This document shows, piece by piece, positions 22,379 through 32,265 of a stretch of DNA of 64,000 nt. The notes under the pieces were generated by a model. It made no database searches and had not been told where the DNA came from. It saw only the letters and a list, made by a program, of their open reading frames with translations. The DNA is taken from positions 62,001 to 126,000 of the forward strand of contig RQOL01000490.1 of assembly GCA_013076295.1 (NCBI GenBank), read 5' to 3'. Position numbers and translations under genes: made by a program. Source of the DNA: Sanderia malayensis (lineage: Eukaryota > Cnidaria > Scyphozoa > Semaeostomeae > Pelagiidae). How positions within the stretch are numbered: position 1 is the first letter of the stretch; the number at the start of each line of letters is the position of its first letter.

Positions 22379-24378
22379 TACAATATGTTGTCTTCCTTTA
22401 AGTTCTGACTATGTTCTCACTTTTCTGACCTAAACATTAAGGAGACATATGCATCCATTTAGTTATAAACGTGTAAAACAGATAATTATAATCACACATC
22501 CCAATCAGAGCAATCCGTGGGGAAAAATGGTGAATAAATACAAATGTGTTATGGCCTACCTGAGACAAAGTGAATTCCGCAAACCCAAGCATGGTCAATA
22601 TTGCTATCTGGGTTTATTTTGGCAATAAAAATTCATCTTTCCCTCCGTTCAGGGTCTTTGCGAATTCGATGAAATTTGACCTCATTCTTAAACCCATTTT
22701 TCGTGCAACCAAGAACAGAACAAGACTCAACCATTTTGAAAAAATATCGCTTCAAAATCAAAATTTGTTTTGCGCGCCCTTTTTTGTTCATCACCAGCCT
22801 CTCTTGTCAATGACAGAGATTTGTGTACTTCGGCCTAACTTTTTTTCTAAAAAGCCGCGAGCCTTGGCCGAAAGGCTGTTTTTCGGTTAAATTTTTTTTA
22901 AGAAAGAAAGTCTATCAGATAAAAATCTGATTTCACTACAGAAAACTACTATTTTGACATCAAGTGACAAATTTTTTTTGCAAATCTGACTTGGCATCCT
23001 TGTCTATTATGTAATTTTTGAAGGGGCCTATTTAGAGGCTACTTTGTGGCCGCCATCTTACCACTCATTTTACCACTCAGCATGGCGGCGAATGGACTGT
23101 GACGTCAATATGCATATCATCTATAACAGTTCCAGAAGACAACGTTGTTCCAAACATTGATTTGACATCAGATTCTAAATCTGTAAGAAAAGCTCCTTAT
23201 GATGTCACATCCTTGATCAATGATGTAAAACGTAATTCAGTAACTGACCCTACTGAAATTGTACGTTTTATTCAAAAAAAGTTGAAGCAAGGAAGGGATC
23301 TTCACATCACAGATCTTACAGTTGAACCAGATGGTGAAACAAATTTTATTTCTATTGACCGACAAAAGGTGCTTGAAACAACCTTTTCTGAATTGAAGTA
23401 TATTGAAGATTATAGAGTGACCTTTGAAATCAACTTCATGGGTGAAATGGCTAAAGATTTGGGTGGCCCAAGATTGGAGTGGCTTGAGATAATGAACAGA
23501 GAAATGAAGTGCAAATATTTTGAGCATGGGTTAAGGGAACATATTGCCGAGGACTATTATTTTGTTGGTGTTATGTGTGGCATTTCTCTTCTGCAAAGTG
23601 GTCTGGTTCCATGCATTTTCCCTGATGACATTCTGGACCAAATCGTTAACCCTGGTGCAGAAATTTCAATTTGCATGCAGCACCTACAAAGAGGTTTCCA
23701 AGTGTTTGGACTGCAAGATATTTTTTTGGCATTTCCTATTTTGAGGCACCTATTTAAGGCCAATCAATACATTCTTACTACAAAGGCATTGATTAATATT
23801 CTGAAGCCAAATTTCTCAGCAGATGGTTCCACTGCACTGCAGAGAGAGAAAGAATTATATGGAATTTTTATCAGATATTTACGGGAAGTTTCTAGTGGCA
23901 GACGAGGCAATGTCACACTTGGGGACATACTGGCGTTTGTTACTAGCTCATCAGGGGAGCCAATTCTTGGCTTTGCACTAAGTCCTAGTATCACCTTTGT
24001 TGTCTCTGAGGAATACGTTGTGGAAGAGACAGTAACATGCACTGCTGAAAATGAGGTTATTATGAATTAAGATTTTTTAGTGAAATAAAAAACATCTCAT
24101 TATCTGAACTTGTTTCCAAACATTCAATTGCATTTTTTCAGAAGAAAGTGACATCTTTTTGACATAAAAACTTATTGTTGCCTGCTTGTATCTTTCAGAA
24201 TGAAGAAGATATGCCAACAAAGAAGAGAAACGCTTTGAAGTATACCCCAACTTCCTCCACTTGCTCAAATCAGTTGATTCTGCCAAGGGGAATACTTAAC
24301 AAGCAGTTGCCAAGCCAAGAATTTTTATATAATATATATGATTTTGCTTTCAAGGCATCTTTCTTTGGCAAAGCATGA

Positions 24379-24611
24379 GTTACATAGTTAGCTTCACAAT
24401 TTTGATTGGCTTTGCCTGGACAAGTATATTATGTTCTGTTTGCAAAATTTGGATAATTAGATTGCATAGAAATTGAATTATTGTTGTTATGTTATCAATT
24501 AAATGAAGCTGTTATTTTAATGGTGTCAAGGTTTAATTTTGTTCTTCTATTTTTTTTCTGCTATTCAATTTTGCAATTATGAACATAGTCCACTGCTAAA
24601 TACATATAGTG
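24379..24611. other. Intergenic gap between convergent transposon genes
   Basis: AT-rich spacer shared by the 3-prime ends of both genes. An AATTAAATGAAG stretch could contain weak polyadenylation signals, but no clean AATAAA is seen. Confidence 0.4.
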
Positions 24612-26141
24612 TTACAGTCTGTCAATGACAAGTTGCAATGCCTGTAAATAAATGTCAATACCCATTTGCGCAGAATCTCTGTTTGGATCCAAATGTCGAT
24701 ACACGTGTTGAATGATTTCTTCACCATTTTCAACTTCATCTGGCGAGACCACTAGATTATTTGTAGACTCTGTGAAGACAGAAGCATATTCTTGATCGTT
24801 GCCATAAAATTCTACATCTTCTGGAGCTTCATCAAGGATATTGTTTGCCAGTGGATTTTCTTCATTGACCATTCCATTTGCCCAAATTTGGTTTGGGGTT
24901 AAATTTCCTTCTGTGCGTAAGCGATGTTCATTGTATGAATTTTTGAACTCTTCAATTGCTAAGTTTATTCTGGGCAGATAGACAAGATGGAGCGTAAACA
25001 TGTGTATAGGATTTTCCACATTAAGCAAGCCAGTTTGCTCCATTGCATAAAATGTGTAGTAAAATGCAACTGCAACACATCTAAAAACATCCCGCCAAAG
25101 CCGTTCTATCCTTTGGTTGTGTGTCGATGGACCAGCAATAAAACTGCCTCTTCCAGCTCCTCTCTTTTCCACCATTGCTTCACACACACTGACATTTTCT
25201 ACGCCATAGTCAACGCGTATTCTTGATGGCCATAAACCTCCATTTGTGTCAATAGCGTTCAAAAATAAAGCCAGTACTGTTTGGGACAAGTTGTTTGTAT
25301 TGCAATGCAGAAACATGACCTTTCTCGATTTTCCATCCACGCAGCCATGGATAACAAATTTCCAGCGAATAAGTGAATGGTGTCCATCTATATGCCACAA
25401 AGAATTTGGCCATGGCACATAGTATGTTCGACGAGAAATCAATGCTCCCCAGCGTAGCACGGTGTTTTCTGGGTCAAGCCTGTTTAAACTATTGCGCACT
25501 CGACTTCGTTGAATAAAAATCCCTTTAGATCTAAAATATCCAGAAATGAAGGGCTCCCCAGTTGTATTGCCATGTTGTGACATATAATCCTTTATGACAG
25601 CATCCATCTCTTCGTCTGAAATATCACTGAAGCGCTGAAGATTTTGCAGGTTATACTCTTCAATTCTTCGATAAATAGTCCAACGAGGTACACCAAACAT
25701 CTTTGCAATTTGGGACCAACTAAACCCTAGCCCTCTCAATTCTTCAAGGGTACTTTCTGGAACTTCATATTTTGGTCTTCCCGCAATGTTGGTATGCATT
25801 GCATGTGCGAGAAACTGACCAGGAATGATTGTTGAGCCTGAATTTGGGAAACAGAATGAGAAAACATGTTGGCTAATTTCTTCAAAAGCATCAGCCAACT
25901 CGTTGATGTATTTTGCATCATCGGAAGTCAGGGTAAAGAAACCAGAGTGAGTAACTCCTCGTAAGGTCCCCACCAACTGGTCCAAAAGATCGAGATACAG
26001 TAAGTCAGAATATGTGTCTTCTTCTGAAGGATACCTTCTTGTTCGTCTCTGAATTTCTTCAGCTTTTTCTAGGACACGTGCAAGGTTTTGGAACAATTCA
26101 TGACCGAAATCACGGCTAATGTTCTCTTGATTGTTTGCCAT
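24612..26141 (-). CDS. IS3EU-like DDE transposase (integrase core)
   Basis: A single open frame of 509 codons from ATG at 26141 (MANNQENISRD); the codons upstream lack an ATG. Residues about 132-162 form a helix-turn-helix (LEELRGLGFSWSQIAKMFGV then RWTIYRRI). The catalytic core has WHIDGHH (Asp 252), RVDYGVEN (Asp 311) and HNQRIERLWRDVF (Glu 346), giving D-58-D-34-E spacing close to IS3 and retroviral integrases. The tail is acidic. All three catalytic residues are kept and the frame is unbroken, so this copy may still be functional and could mobilise elements with matching ends. It would act in the nucleus. Its start lies in the right terminal repeat, so the promoter must also be there. Confidence 0.85.
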   Translation of the reverse strand: MANNQENISRDFGHELFQNLARVLEKAEEIQRRTRRYPSEEDTYSDLLYLDLLDQLVGTLRGVTHSGFFTLTSDDAKYINELADAFEEISQHVFSFCFPNSGSTIIPGQFLAHAMHTNIAGRPKYEVPESTLEELRGLGFSWSQIAKMFGVPRWTIYRRIEEYNLQNLQRFSDISDEEMDAVIKDYMSQHGNTTGEPFISGYFRSKGIFIQRSRVRNSLNRLDPENTVLRWGALISRRTYYVPWPNSLWHIDGHHSLIRWKFVIHGCVDGKSRKVMFLHCNTNNLSQTVLALFLNAIDTNGGLWPSRIRVDYGVENVSVCEAMVEKRGAGRGSFIAGPSTHNQRIERLWRDVFRCVAVAFYYTFYAMEQTGLLNVENPIHMFTLHLVYLPRINLAIEEFKNSYNEHRLRTEGNLTPNQIWANGMVNEENPLANNILDEAPEDVEFYGNDQEYASVFTESTNNLVVSPDEVENGEEIIQHVYRHLDPNRDSAQMGIDIYLQALQLVIDRL

Positions 26142-26611
26142 ATCAATAAAGCGATAAAAATCGACCACAAACAGCGCAAATTCCAAACATGAGATATTCT
26201 GATTTTTCCTTTCCCTGTATTTGGGTCCACGTGCTCAACTTTCCCGCCAAAAATCAATAACGTATTCAATAGATAACGCGCTTGGTCCCAGGAAGATTGA
26301 ACATATTTTTGTTTGGATTGAATATATTTTCAGGATTGGATTGAACATATTTTCAAGAGATAGGATTGAATATATTTTCAGGATTGGCTTGAACATATTT
26401 TCAAGGGATAGGATTGAATATATTTTCAGGATTGGATTGAATATATTTTCAAGGGATTGCATTAAATATAGTTTATAGACATTTGAATTGAACATGATAA
26501 TTGTTATTGAATTGAACAAATTTTATTGCAGATTGGATAGAAATGTGTTTACTAATTTGAATTGAATAAATATTACGCTTGTTTAAATATTGCTACACAT
26601 GGGCAGCCATA
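26111..26611 (-). repeat. Right terminal inverted repeat
   Basis: Inverse of the left repeat, including the transposase start codon and the first ten codons. The subterminal array at 26,300-26,460 has more repeats than the left side. Ends ...GGGCAGCCATA, followed by CATAAA. Confidence 0.9.
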
Positions 26612-26617
26612 CATAAA
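26612..26617. other. Target-site duplication CATAAA (right)
   Basis: Identical to 19166-19171. Confidence 0.85.
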
Positions 26618-27320
26618 CTTACTGTTGACAAATCTCCCACGACAAGGCAAGGCAAAAAAAAATAAGTATTTTTCTCAGCATCACCGCATACCCAAGAGAA
26701 AGTTTCATAAACTGTGTCCGAACATTTATTTTTCAGCACGACTTTTGGACAAGGTCTCCCGCCTTTCTTAAAACGAAGATGCTGTTCATGTGTCAGGCTT
26801 GTTTGAGATGTCCAAAAATATAAGAAACACCTCCAACGATAACCTTCTTTTATAGCGCTATTCATTATTTCAAGGGTGCAGATTGATATGTTTCGGCCGC
26901 CGGGTTTTGGAAATAAAAACTAATACCTTGGCCCCACCAAACCTATTCTCATAGCAATACTTGACAATAGGATCTTAGGTCATTCATCCTGACACATACA
27001 GAAGAATTTTGCAACCAAAGTATTAGAAATCTGATACTAATACCTTGCTCACAAAAATGTCGTGGCTCGTTCCAAAGAAAATCTGTCAGTAAGGATTAAG
27101 TTAGAAAACTAGATATTGCCCTTCAAGAGTAAACACGATCATCACGCAAAAATATTGGGTGTGTAGGGCGTTGTGTGCTTTCTTGTGCGTCACAGTTCTT
27201 CCTTTGACATGACACGATTGTAATTTGATTTTAAAGAATTTTTATTTATTCAAAAAATTAAATTGTCAAGTCTGGAAAAAATGCTATTAGACTAATACCT
27301 TAAATACCACTCCCAGCTGC
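26618..27320. other. No recognisable gene
   Basis: Right flank of the transposon. A minus-strand frame near 26618-26865 contains a Cys-bearing stretch (KCSDTVYETFSWVCGDAEKN) that might be an exon, but no family is recognised. ACTAATACCTT motifs recur near 26,920, 27,040 and 27,290, perhaps from an older repeat. Confidence 0.3.
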
Positions 27321-28404
27321 CACTGGAACAAAGACTACTCTCAAAATAGATAAAAAAGTGCCTTAGCTGCTTTTGACGCCATCAAATCAGCACTCGACGA
27401 TGCAACAATGCTCGTACACTCGTCACACACTGACCCGCGCTGTCTCATGTTTGACGCATCAAACCTTGCTGTCTGAGCTGCACTTCAGCAACATATTGAC
27501 GGGCAATGGGAGGCAATTTTAATTTTCTTGAAAATATTGCAGCTGGCAGAAACGAAGTACAGCACTTTCAGTTGTGAACTCCTTGCAATATATCTTGCTA
27601 TTCGCCATTCTCGACACTCTCTTAAAGGTCGTCAGTTTTACCTTTTAACAGACCACAAACTGTTAACATATGGCTTATCCGCATCAGCTAATCGTCACTC
27701 ACCACGAGAAATACATCATCCGGACTTTATCTCACCGTTTACGACGGACATTCACCATGTTGAAGGCAAAGACAACATTGTTGTTGATGCACTGTCGAGA
27801 ACAGAAGTCAACTCAATAAAAGCAGTTTATCCGATTGATTTTGCACTAGTAGCAAAGGCTCAACAGGAAGACCCTGTCTTACCCACTCTGCAGTCTTCTA
27901 CATCTCTTCGTTTAAAAGCCTTCAGGATTCAGGAGACAACTGGCCCTATCCTATGCGACACTTCCACAGACAATCCACGACAATACGTACGTTCATCATA
28001 CTGGCTTATTATTTTCAGTAACATGCGCTCACTGTCAGGAAGCTAAGATCCAACATGACACTATCCCTCTTTTTGGAACGTTTGCCACACCAGATGCTCG
28101 TTTTGCACACTTACACATCGATTTAGTGGGCCCACTACCACAGTCAAATGGATATCGATATCTGCTTACATGCATCAACAGCTACACTCGTTGGCCACAA
28201 GCCATTCCAGTTTTTGACATTAGAGCTGAAACAGTTGCTCAAGCCCCTGTCACTCATTGGATTGCCACATTTGGTGTACCCGCTACGATTACTAGAGATC
28301 GTGGTGCACAATTCGAGTCCACCCTCTTTCGTTTCCTTCTACCACAGACTACTCGCTCTGGTCGCAGAGTTCATTTCCCTAAACCATATAGCTTTGACCC
28401 TTAA
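27321..28404 (+). pseudogene. Ty3/Gypsy polyprotein fragment (RNase H to integrase)
   Basis: Opens with the end of reverse transcriptase/RNase H (CLMFDASNLAV, STFSCELLAIYLAIRHSRH, LLTDHKLLTYGL, DIHHVEGKDNIVVDALSR). It continues into the integrase (CQEAKIQHDT, FAHLHIDLVGPLPQSNGYRY, then TRDRGAQFESTLF), with the first two catalytic Asp residues. The third catalytic residue is missing. The frame jumps from the integrase middle straight to a polyprotein-end motif (TRSGRRVHFPKPY), which points to an internal deletion. Several frameshifts and a stop (NLAV-stop-AAL) are present. No gag, protease or full reverse transcriptase lies upstream, so this is a truncated relic. Confidence 0.8.
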
Positions 28405-28467
28405 ACAGACTGTTTACAACGTTTTCAGCACTTTAATTGTCCTATCGGACGCTTTGCTTCCCTCACC

Positions 28468-28700
28468 TTCTAGAGGGGGGGGGCCATGTATTCACTACTT
28501 TATAACTTTCATTCATTTGTAAGAATTCATTGTAAAAATCCTTTGTTATCCTTGTATCACGTAAGAACAGCATGACCTAGCTTAGTGATTGCTTTGCTGT
28601 CATAAACATCCCTAAATGTAGCTTTGTTTAATTATTTTATATATTCACACTTACACTATTGCTGATGATTTATGTAGGTAAATATATCCTCCTATTCCTT
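28468..28700 (+). repeat. Possible polypurine tract and start of a Gypsy LTR
   Basis: AGAGGGGGGGGGCCA at 28472-28486 follows the polyprotein end and looks like a polypurine tract. TGTATTCAC at 28487 could be the LTR start. No second LTR is in the window, so the right edge is unknown. Confidence 0.35.
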
Positions 28701-28788
28701 GTAACATATATATATATATTCATAGTACATTTGATAAGAGTTAGAATTAGTTTTTGGATTAAAGGAAACACACAAAAAATGAACGATG

Positions 28789-29489
28789 TGTTTATTTTCT
28801 CCAGTCTTTCGAGTCAAGCTCAACATCTTCTAAAGCAAGAATATTTGGTGAGATCTTTCTTTATTTTATTAGTAGATATAAATATCTTGTGTTTACTAAA
28901 TATCCTCTTTCTATTCAATATTTGCCGACAATCAGGTTACCTCTGTATTGTGAAAAAATATGTAAAATTTCAGAAAAAATAAAAGATTTGGCAAAACAAC
29001 ATTTTGATTGACTATTTTGATTCGGTCACGTAACAGATAAACAATTTTTTCTTGAAAGGTTACTTGCAACTGCAAGAACTTGTGCAGGAGAACATCAGGG
29101 AAGAAACCTGGTTGCCCCTGTAAGGCCGCCAGTCAAATGCGTGAAGAGTCTAGATGTAGATGTGCCAACAACTCATTTGGAAGTAAACCTTGATTCACAA
29201 CTAATTATAGTAAGTGTACATATGTACATACAAAATGTAAATATTAAAATTTGTTTTTTTGGTCAGGGTCAGGTCCATGTAAGATTATTTGGAATGAAAT
29301 GCATCATTTCTATGCAGGAATTTCTTGGAAAGCTCTCCAAAGATGAACTGAAAATGCTCCTGCCAGGGGTACTCTCCAATGGCAGAGGCAGTTTGAGCTA
29401 CTGCCAGAATTTATTGTGAAGTGTCAAGAGCCTGGAAATTGGTGCAACAGCTGCGATACATGACTCCCGCTCCCAGTGAGACTTGACAG
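28789..29489 (+). CDS. Exons of an unrecognised host gene with a CXC-like cysteine cluster
   Basis: Coding-like pieces are an exon ending GTGAGA near 28849 (SSQAQHLLKQEYL frame), and 29059-29193 after a TTGAAAG acceptor. The second reads VTCNCKNLCRRTSGKKPGCP and then CK...CRC. The cysteine spacing (C-x-C-x3-C, G-C-P-C, C-x-C) resembles CXC-type metal-binding modules. A further stretch follows GGTCAG near 29266. The transposon at 29496 interrupts the region, and the continuation may lie at 34188-34683. The joined order is not certain and no full gene can be assembled. Confidence 0.35.
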
Positions 29490-29495
29490 GAATGT
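29490..29495. other. Target-site duplication GGAATG (left)
   Basis: GGAATG precedes the terminus TATGGAGG and recurs at 34188-34193 after CCTCCATA. Confidence 0.85.
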
Positions 29496-29916
29496 ATGGA
29501 GGCCCGTTCTGGTCAAAATACAGTAGATAATTTTGTATTGCTTTTTGATTATTTATGCTCGTGTTATAATTAGTTCTTATGTTTCCATCTTTATATTTCC
29601 ATTGCATGTCTGAAATAACTTTTGCGTACCTGACGTCCCTGAATATGTTTTTGTGTTGCTTGTTTATTTATGTGTTGGTTGTGTCCAATGAATTATTTTT
29701 GTATGGTTTTGTGAATTATTTTTGTATGGTTTTGTGAATTAATTTTGTGTGATTTTGTGAATTATTTTTGTATGGTTTTGTGAATTATTTTTGTATGGTT
29801 TTGTGAATTATTTTTGTGTGATTTGTGAATTATTTTTGTGTGGTTTTGTGAATTATTTTTGTGTGGTTTTGTGAATTATCCCACAATGCTTTGCGGTGTT
29901 TTTTCGCACCCACTTT
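29496..29916 (+). repeat. Left terminal inverted repeat with tandem subrepeats
   Basis: Matches the inverse of 33835-34187. The inner part (29,690-29,880) is an array of about 22-bp repeats, TTTTGTGAATTATTTTTGTG and variants, with more copies than the right side. It ends at TTTTTTCGC-CCCACTTT, next to the HECT gene start. Confidence 0.85.
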
Positions 29917-29978
29917 GCACTTTCGTCATCGCATCTCCTGAAATCACGTTCATAAAGTTCAGCTTGTTCACGTTCATA

Positions 29979-31857
29979 ATGTCAGTTTGCAGATCGTGTC
30001 CGCAATATAGCACAGCATGCCATAAACAATATCAATCAACTAGCTGGCCTCGTCGATCAATCCTCCATTAGAACAGCCTCCAACAACGAAGCAGAGTTAG
30101 AGCAAGCAGCAACGAGAAGAGAGTCTAGGCCAACTACTCCGACTGCTAGTACAAGCATTAGGCCTAGTCCAAATCATTCATCTGGACAAGCATCCGCTGT
30201 TTCTGAGTTGCGGCAAAGGTTTCCAACGGTAAACAGGGGATCTAGAAGGAGAGACCAAAGGCCAGCAGCTTATTCTAGAGCAACTTCAGCACGTTCTGGA
30301 CCTGGTAGACCACCACTATCTGAAATTATTACCAGGGTTGTCATCATTTTGGAGATGGCTTGTGAAAAGGTACCAACAAAAACTGAGAGGCAAGCTTTAG
30401 AAAGAACCAGAAGAATCATCTCGGGTTTCGATTTTGACAAGCGTGGAATGACAATAAACTTTATCAAGAACTGCAAAATTTATTACCGGAGGAACTTAAA
30501 GGTATTGACTTTGAAATTGTCAAAAATTCTGGAGGTGTATTGGTGAAACCTACTATCCCACCCAACAAGAGTATTGATGGAAGATTGCTACTTAAGTCAA
30601 TTTCTCCATCAGGTGCTGTTTACATACGTTGCTATATGAATGCCTGATGACTCCATTGATGCTTTATTGGATGTTCCTGCTTTTGGTGACTAATACCAGA
30701 TACTTTTCTTCCTGACAATGTACAAAATGATGATATAGTATGGTAGCAGATGAAAATCCTCATCCTCAACAAACACCATTGGATAACACAGGTTCTGATT
30801 CTCCAGATGACCCCAAATGTCCATTCCCAATAGAACATATAATAGAGAAAGGAAAAAGGGAAAATCTAGTTGATCCAGTTGAAATTCTGAGATTTTTGCA
30901 AGCAGAAATAGTACAAGAAGAGCATTGGAGATATCTCTCCTGATGAAGCATTGTTTGCTGGTGAAACCAAACTTTATTACCGTTGATAGGGACCAAATCC
31001 TCAAGTCAACATTTAGTGAACTAGAATTTGTGGAAAACTTGCGCTTAACATTTCAAGTGGATTCATGGGAGAGGAGTGTATGACCAAGGGGGCCATGGAA
31101 GGAATGGTTAATGCTTGTGATGCAAGAAATCAAGCAAAAATATTTTGATTTAGGACTGCGTTCTCATCTTCAGAAGGATTTACTGCCATTTGGGTCATGT
31201 TTGCATTATCATTGCTTCAAAATGGTAAAATTCCTTCATCTTGGCAGAAAGCACCTTGCAGCATTATAATTTCAACTGCATCATCAGATGTATGCATCAA
31301 GAATTTCAAAAGGGTCTAGAGTCACTGGGATGCTGTCTGCTATGAGAGAATTTCCAATGTTGGTGCATCTTTTGCGCCCCGGTTCACAACACAAATTGTC
31401 TGTGCAGAAACTTCTCCATCTCTTGAAGCCAAGTTTTTCCGAAGAGGGATCAAATGCTTTCACCAAGGAGAAAGAAGCATATCAATGCCTTGTGAGATAC
31501 ATCAGGGAAGTCGCTGGCGGTAGAAGATCATGTGGTGACATGACCTTGGATCTTGGTCACATTTTCAAATTTGCAACTGGCGCAACAGAAGAGCCTGTTC
31601 TTGGCTTTAAAATTCATCCAAGCATAGAGTTTCGTGTAGCAAATGAAGTGGAAATTGGCTTGAATCAATCAGCAACAAGAGATAGTGAGGCTGAACGTAC
31701 AGCAAAAGTTGTTCCATGCTTCACACCAACAGCTCACACACGCATAAATGCTTTGAAGATACCCATAGCCACACTTTCTATTCCTATGCCATGCTCAGAA
31801 AGACTTTACAACATTTACGACCTTGCATTTGCATCAGCATACTTTGGCAAACAGTAA
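29979..31857 (+). pseudogene. HECT-like gene of the second IS3EU-like element
   Basis: Begins near ATG 29979 and shifts frame at once. It then reads FADRVRNIAQHAINNINQLA, an Arg/Ser-rich stretch, and SIDGRLLLKSISPSGAVYIR (around 30,500-30,630). Further shifted pieces are homologous to the other HECT gene: LVDPVEILRFLQ, then ITVDRDQILKSTFSELEFVE, then an open 31288-31857 piece with RYIREVAGGRR and ATGATEEPVLGFKIHPSIEF. The end reads AHTRINALKIP...LYNIYDLAFASAYFGKQ. The position of the HECT catalytic Cys is Arg (codon CGC). At least four frameshifts or stops make it a pseudogene. Confidence 0.75.
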
Positions 31858-32265
31858 ACTTTTTTTTATTTGATCAAATTTAGCTTAAACTTTTGAGTTT
31901 ATTGTTGAACAGTTGGAGAAACTGAAAGTTTTTGTTGCTGTTGATTTTGCAAATATGAACAATAGTTATGTCATATTCAAGTTATGTTAAGTTATATTCC
32001 CTTAAGTTAATAGTAGGCAGTATGTAGGTATTGAACTGCAAGAGAAAGTGGTAGATAGACAAAACAATGATAATAAGGCTTACTCAATGTCAATTTTAAA
32101 TGAAGATTGTTTCCATCACATGTTGTTTCTACGACCTGATTTAGCAAACAAGTGACACTGAGAAAAAATCCGGTAAGACCAGATTTCATTTTAAAAAATC
32201 CGGCAAATCTGGTTCTGGCTGGATTTTGTAAACATGGATTTTAAGGTATGTGCCTCAAATATGGA
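31858..32265. other. Intergenic gap between convergent genes
   Basis: AT-rich spacer between the HECT-like stop and the transposase stop; no further feature seen. Confidence 0.4.

Larger units (their letters stand above)
20639..23122. mobile_element. Nested ISL2EU-like transposon (copy 2)
   Basis: 2484 bp, flanked by AT at 20637-20638 and 23123-23124. It has the same 26-bp perfect ends as copy 1 (AGATGATATGCAT...). Removing it restores a continuous HECT exon 2 frame, so it inserted into a coding exon. Confidence 0.8.
11764..23325. repeat. Tandem segmental duplication, copy 2
   Basis: Repeats 208-11762 with very few changes. At its right end the HECT exon continues normally into the rest of the IS3EU-like element, so this copy keeps the original right flank while copy 1 keeps the original left flank. 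Confidence 0.95.
19609..24378 (+). pseudogene. Transposon-borne HECT-type E3 ubiquitin ligase-like gene
   Basis: Exons: 19609-20371, then 20629-20638 continuing at 23125-24055 (split by the nested element), then 24199-24378; about 627 codons in total. Exon 1 starts in the terminal repeat (MANNQENISR), is Ser/Arg-rich and acidic, and has one in-frame TAA at 19912-19914. Exon 2 carries the HECT-like body (FSELKYIEDYRVTFEINFMG, later RYLREVSSGRRG, GDILAFVTSSSGEPILGF, typical of the C-lobe). Exon 3 has SSTCSNQLILP, matching the catalytic-Cys block T-C-x-N-x-L-x-L-P of HECT ligases, and ends LYNIYDFAFKASFFGKA. Introns obey GT-AG and phases agree. The C-terminal half resembles G2/M-phase-specific E3 ligase-like proteins. 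The TAA and the insertion make this copy inactive as it stands, although exon 2b/3 still encode an open catalytic lobe. Confidence 0.75.
19172..26611. mobile_element. Complete IS3EU-like DNA transposon with HECT and DDE genes
   Basis: 7440 bp with termini TATGG...CCATA, long terminal inverted repeats (468 bp left, 501 bp right) and a 6-bp target duplication CATAAA. It carries a spliced HECT-like gene (+) and a single-exon integrase-type transposase (-), convergent, with about 230 bp between the stop codons. Without the nested 2484-bp ISL2EU-like element it would be about 4.95 kb, close to the 4.69 kb of the related element at 29496-34187. The IS3EU assignment is from recollection of that superfamily (IS3/retroviral-type integrase core, TAT-starting ends, 6-bp target). 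Confidence 0.85.

Noticed and set aside
26142..26186. Fifteen extra residues upstream of the transposase ATG
   Set aside because: They have no ATG (the frame opens at TTG) and differ between left and right repeats, while MANNQENISR is shared. The ATG at 26141 is the likely start.
1..26620. Prokaryotic origin suggested by non-ATG starts
   Set aside because: GT-AG introns, SINE, LINE, hAT and HECT sequences all point to a metazoan genome. The non-ATG starts are artefacts of frame calling.
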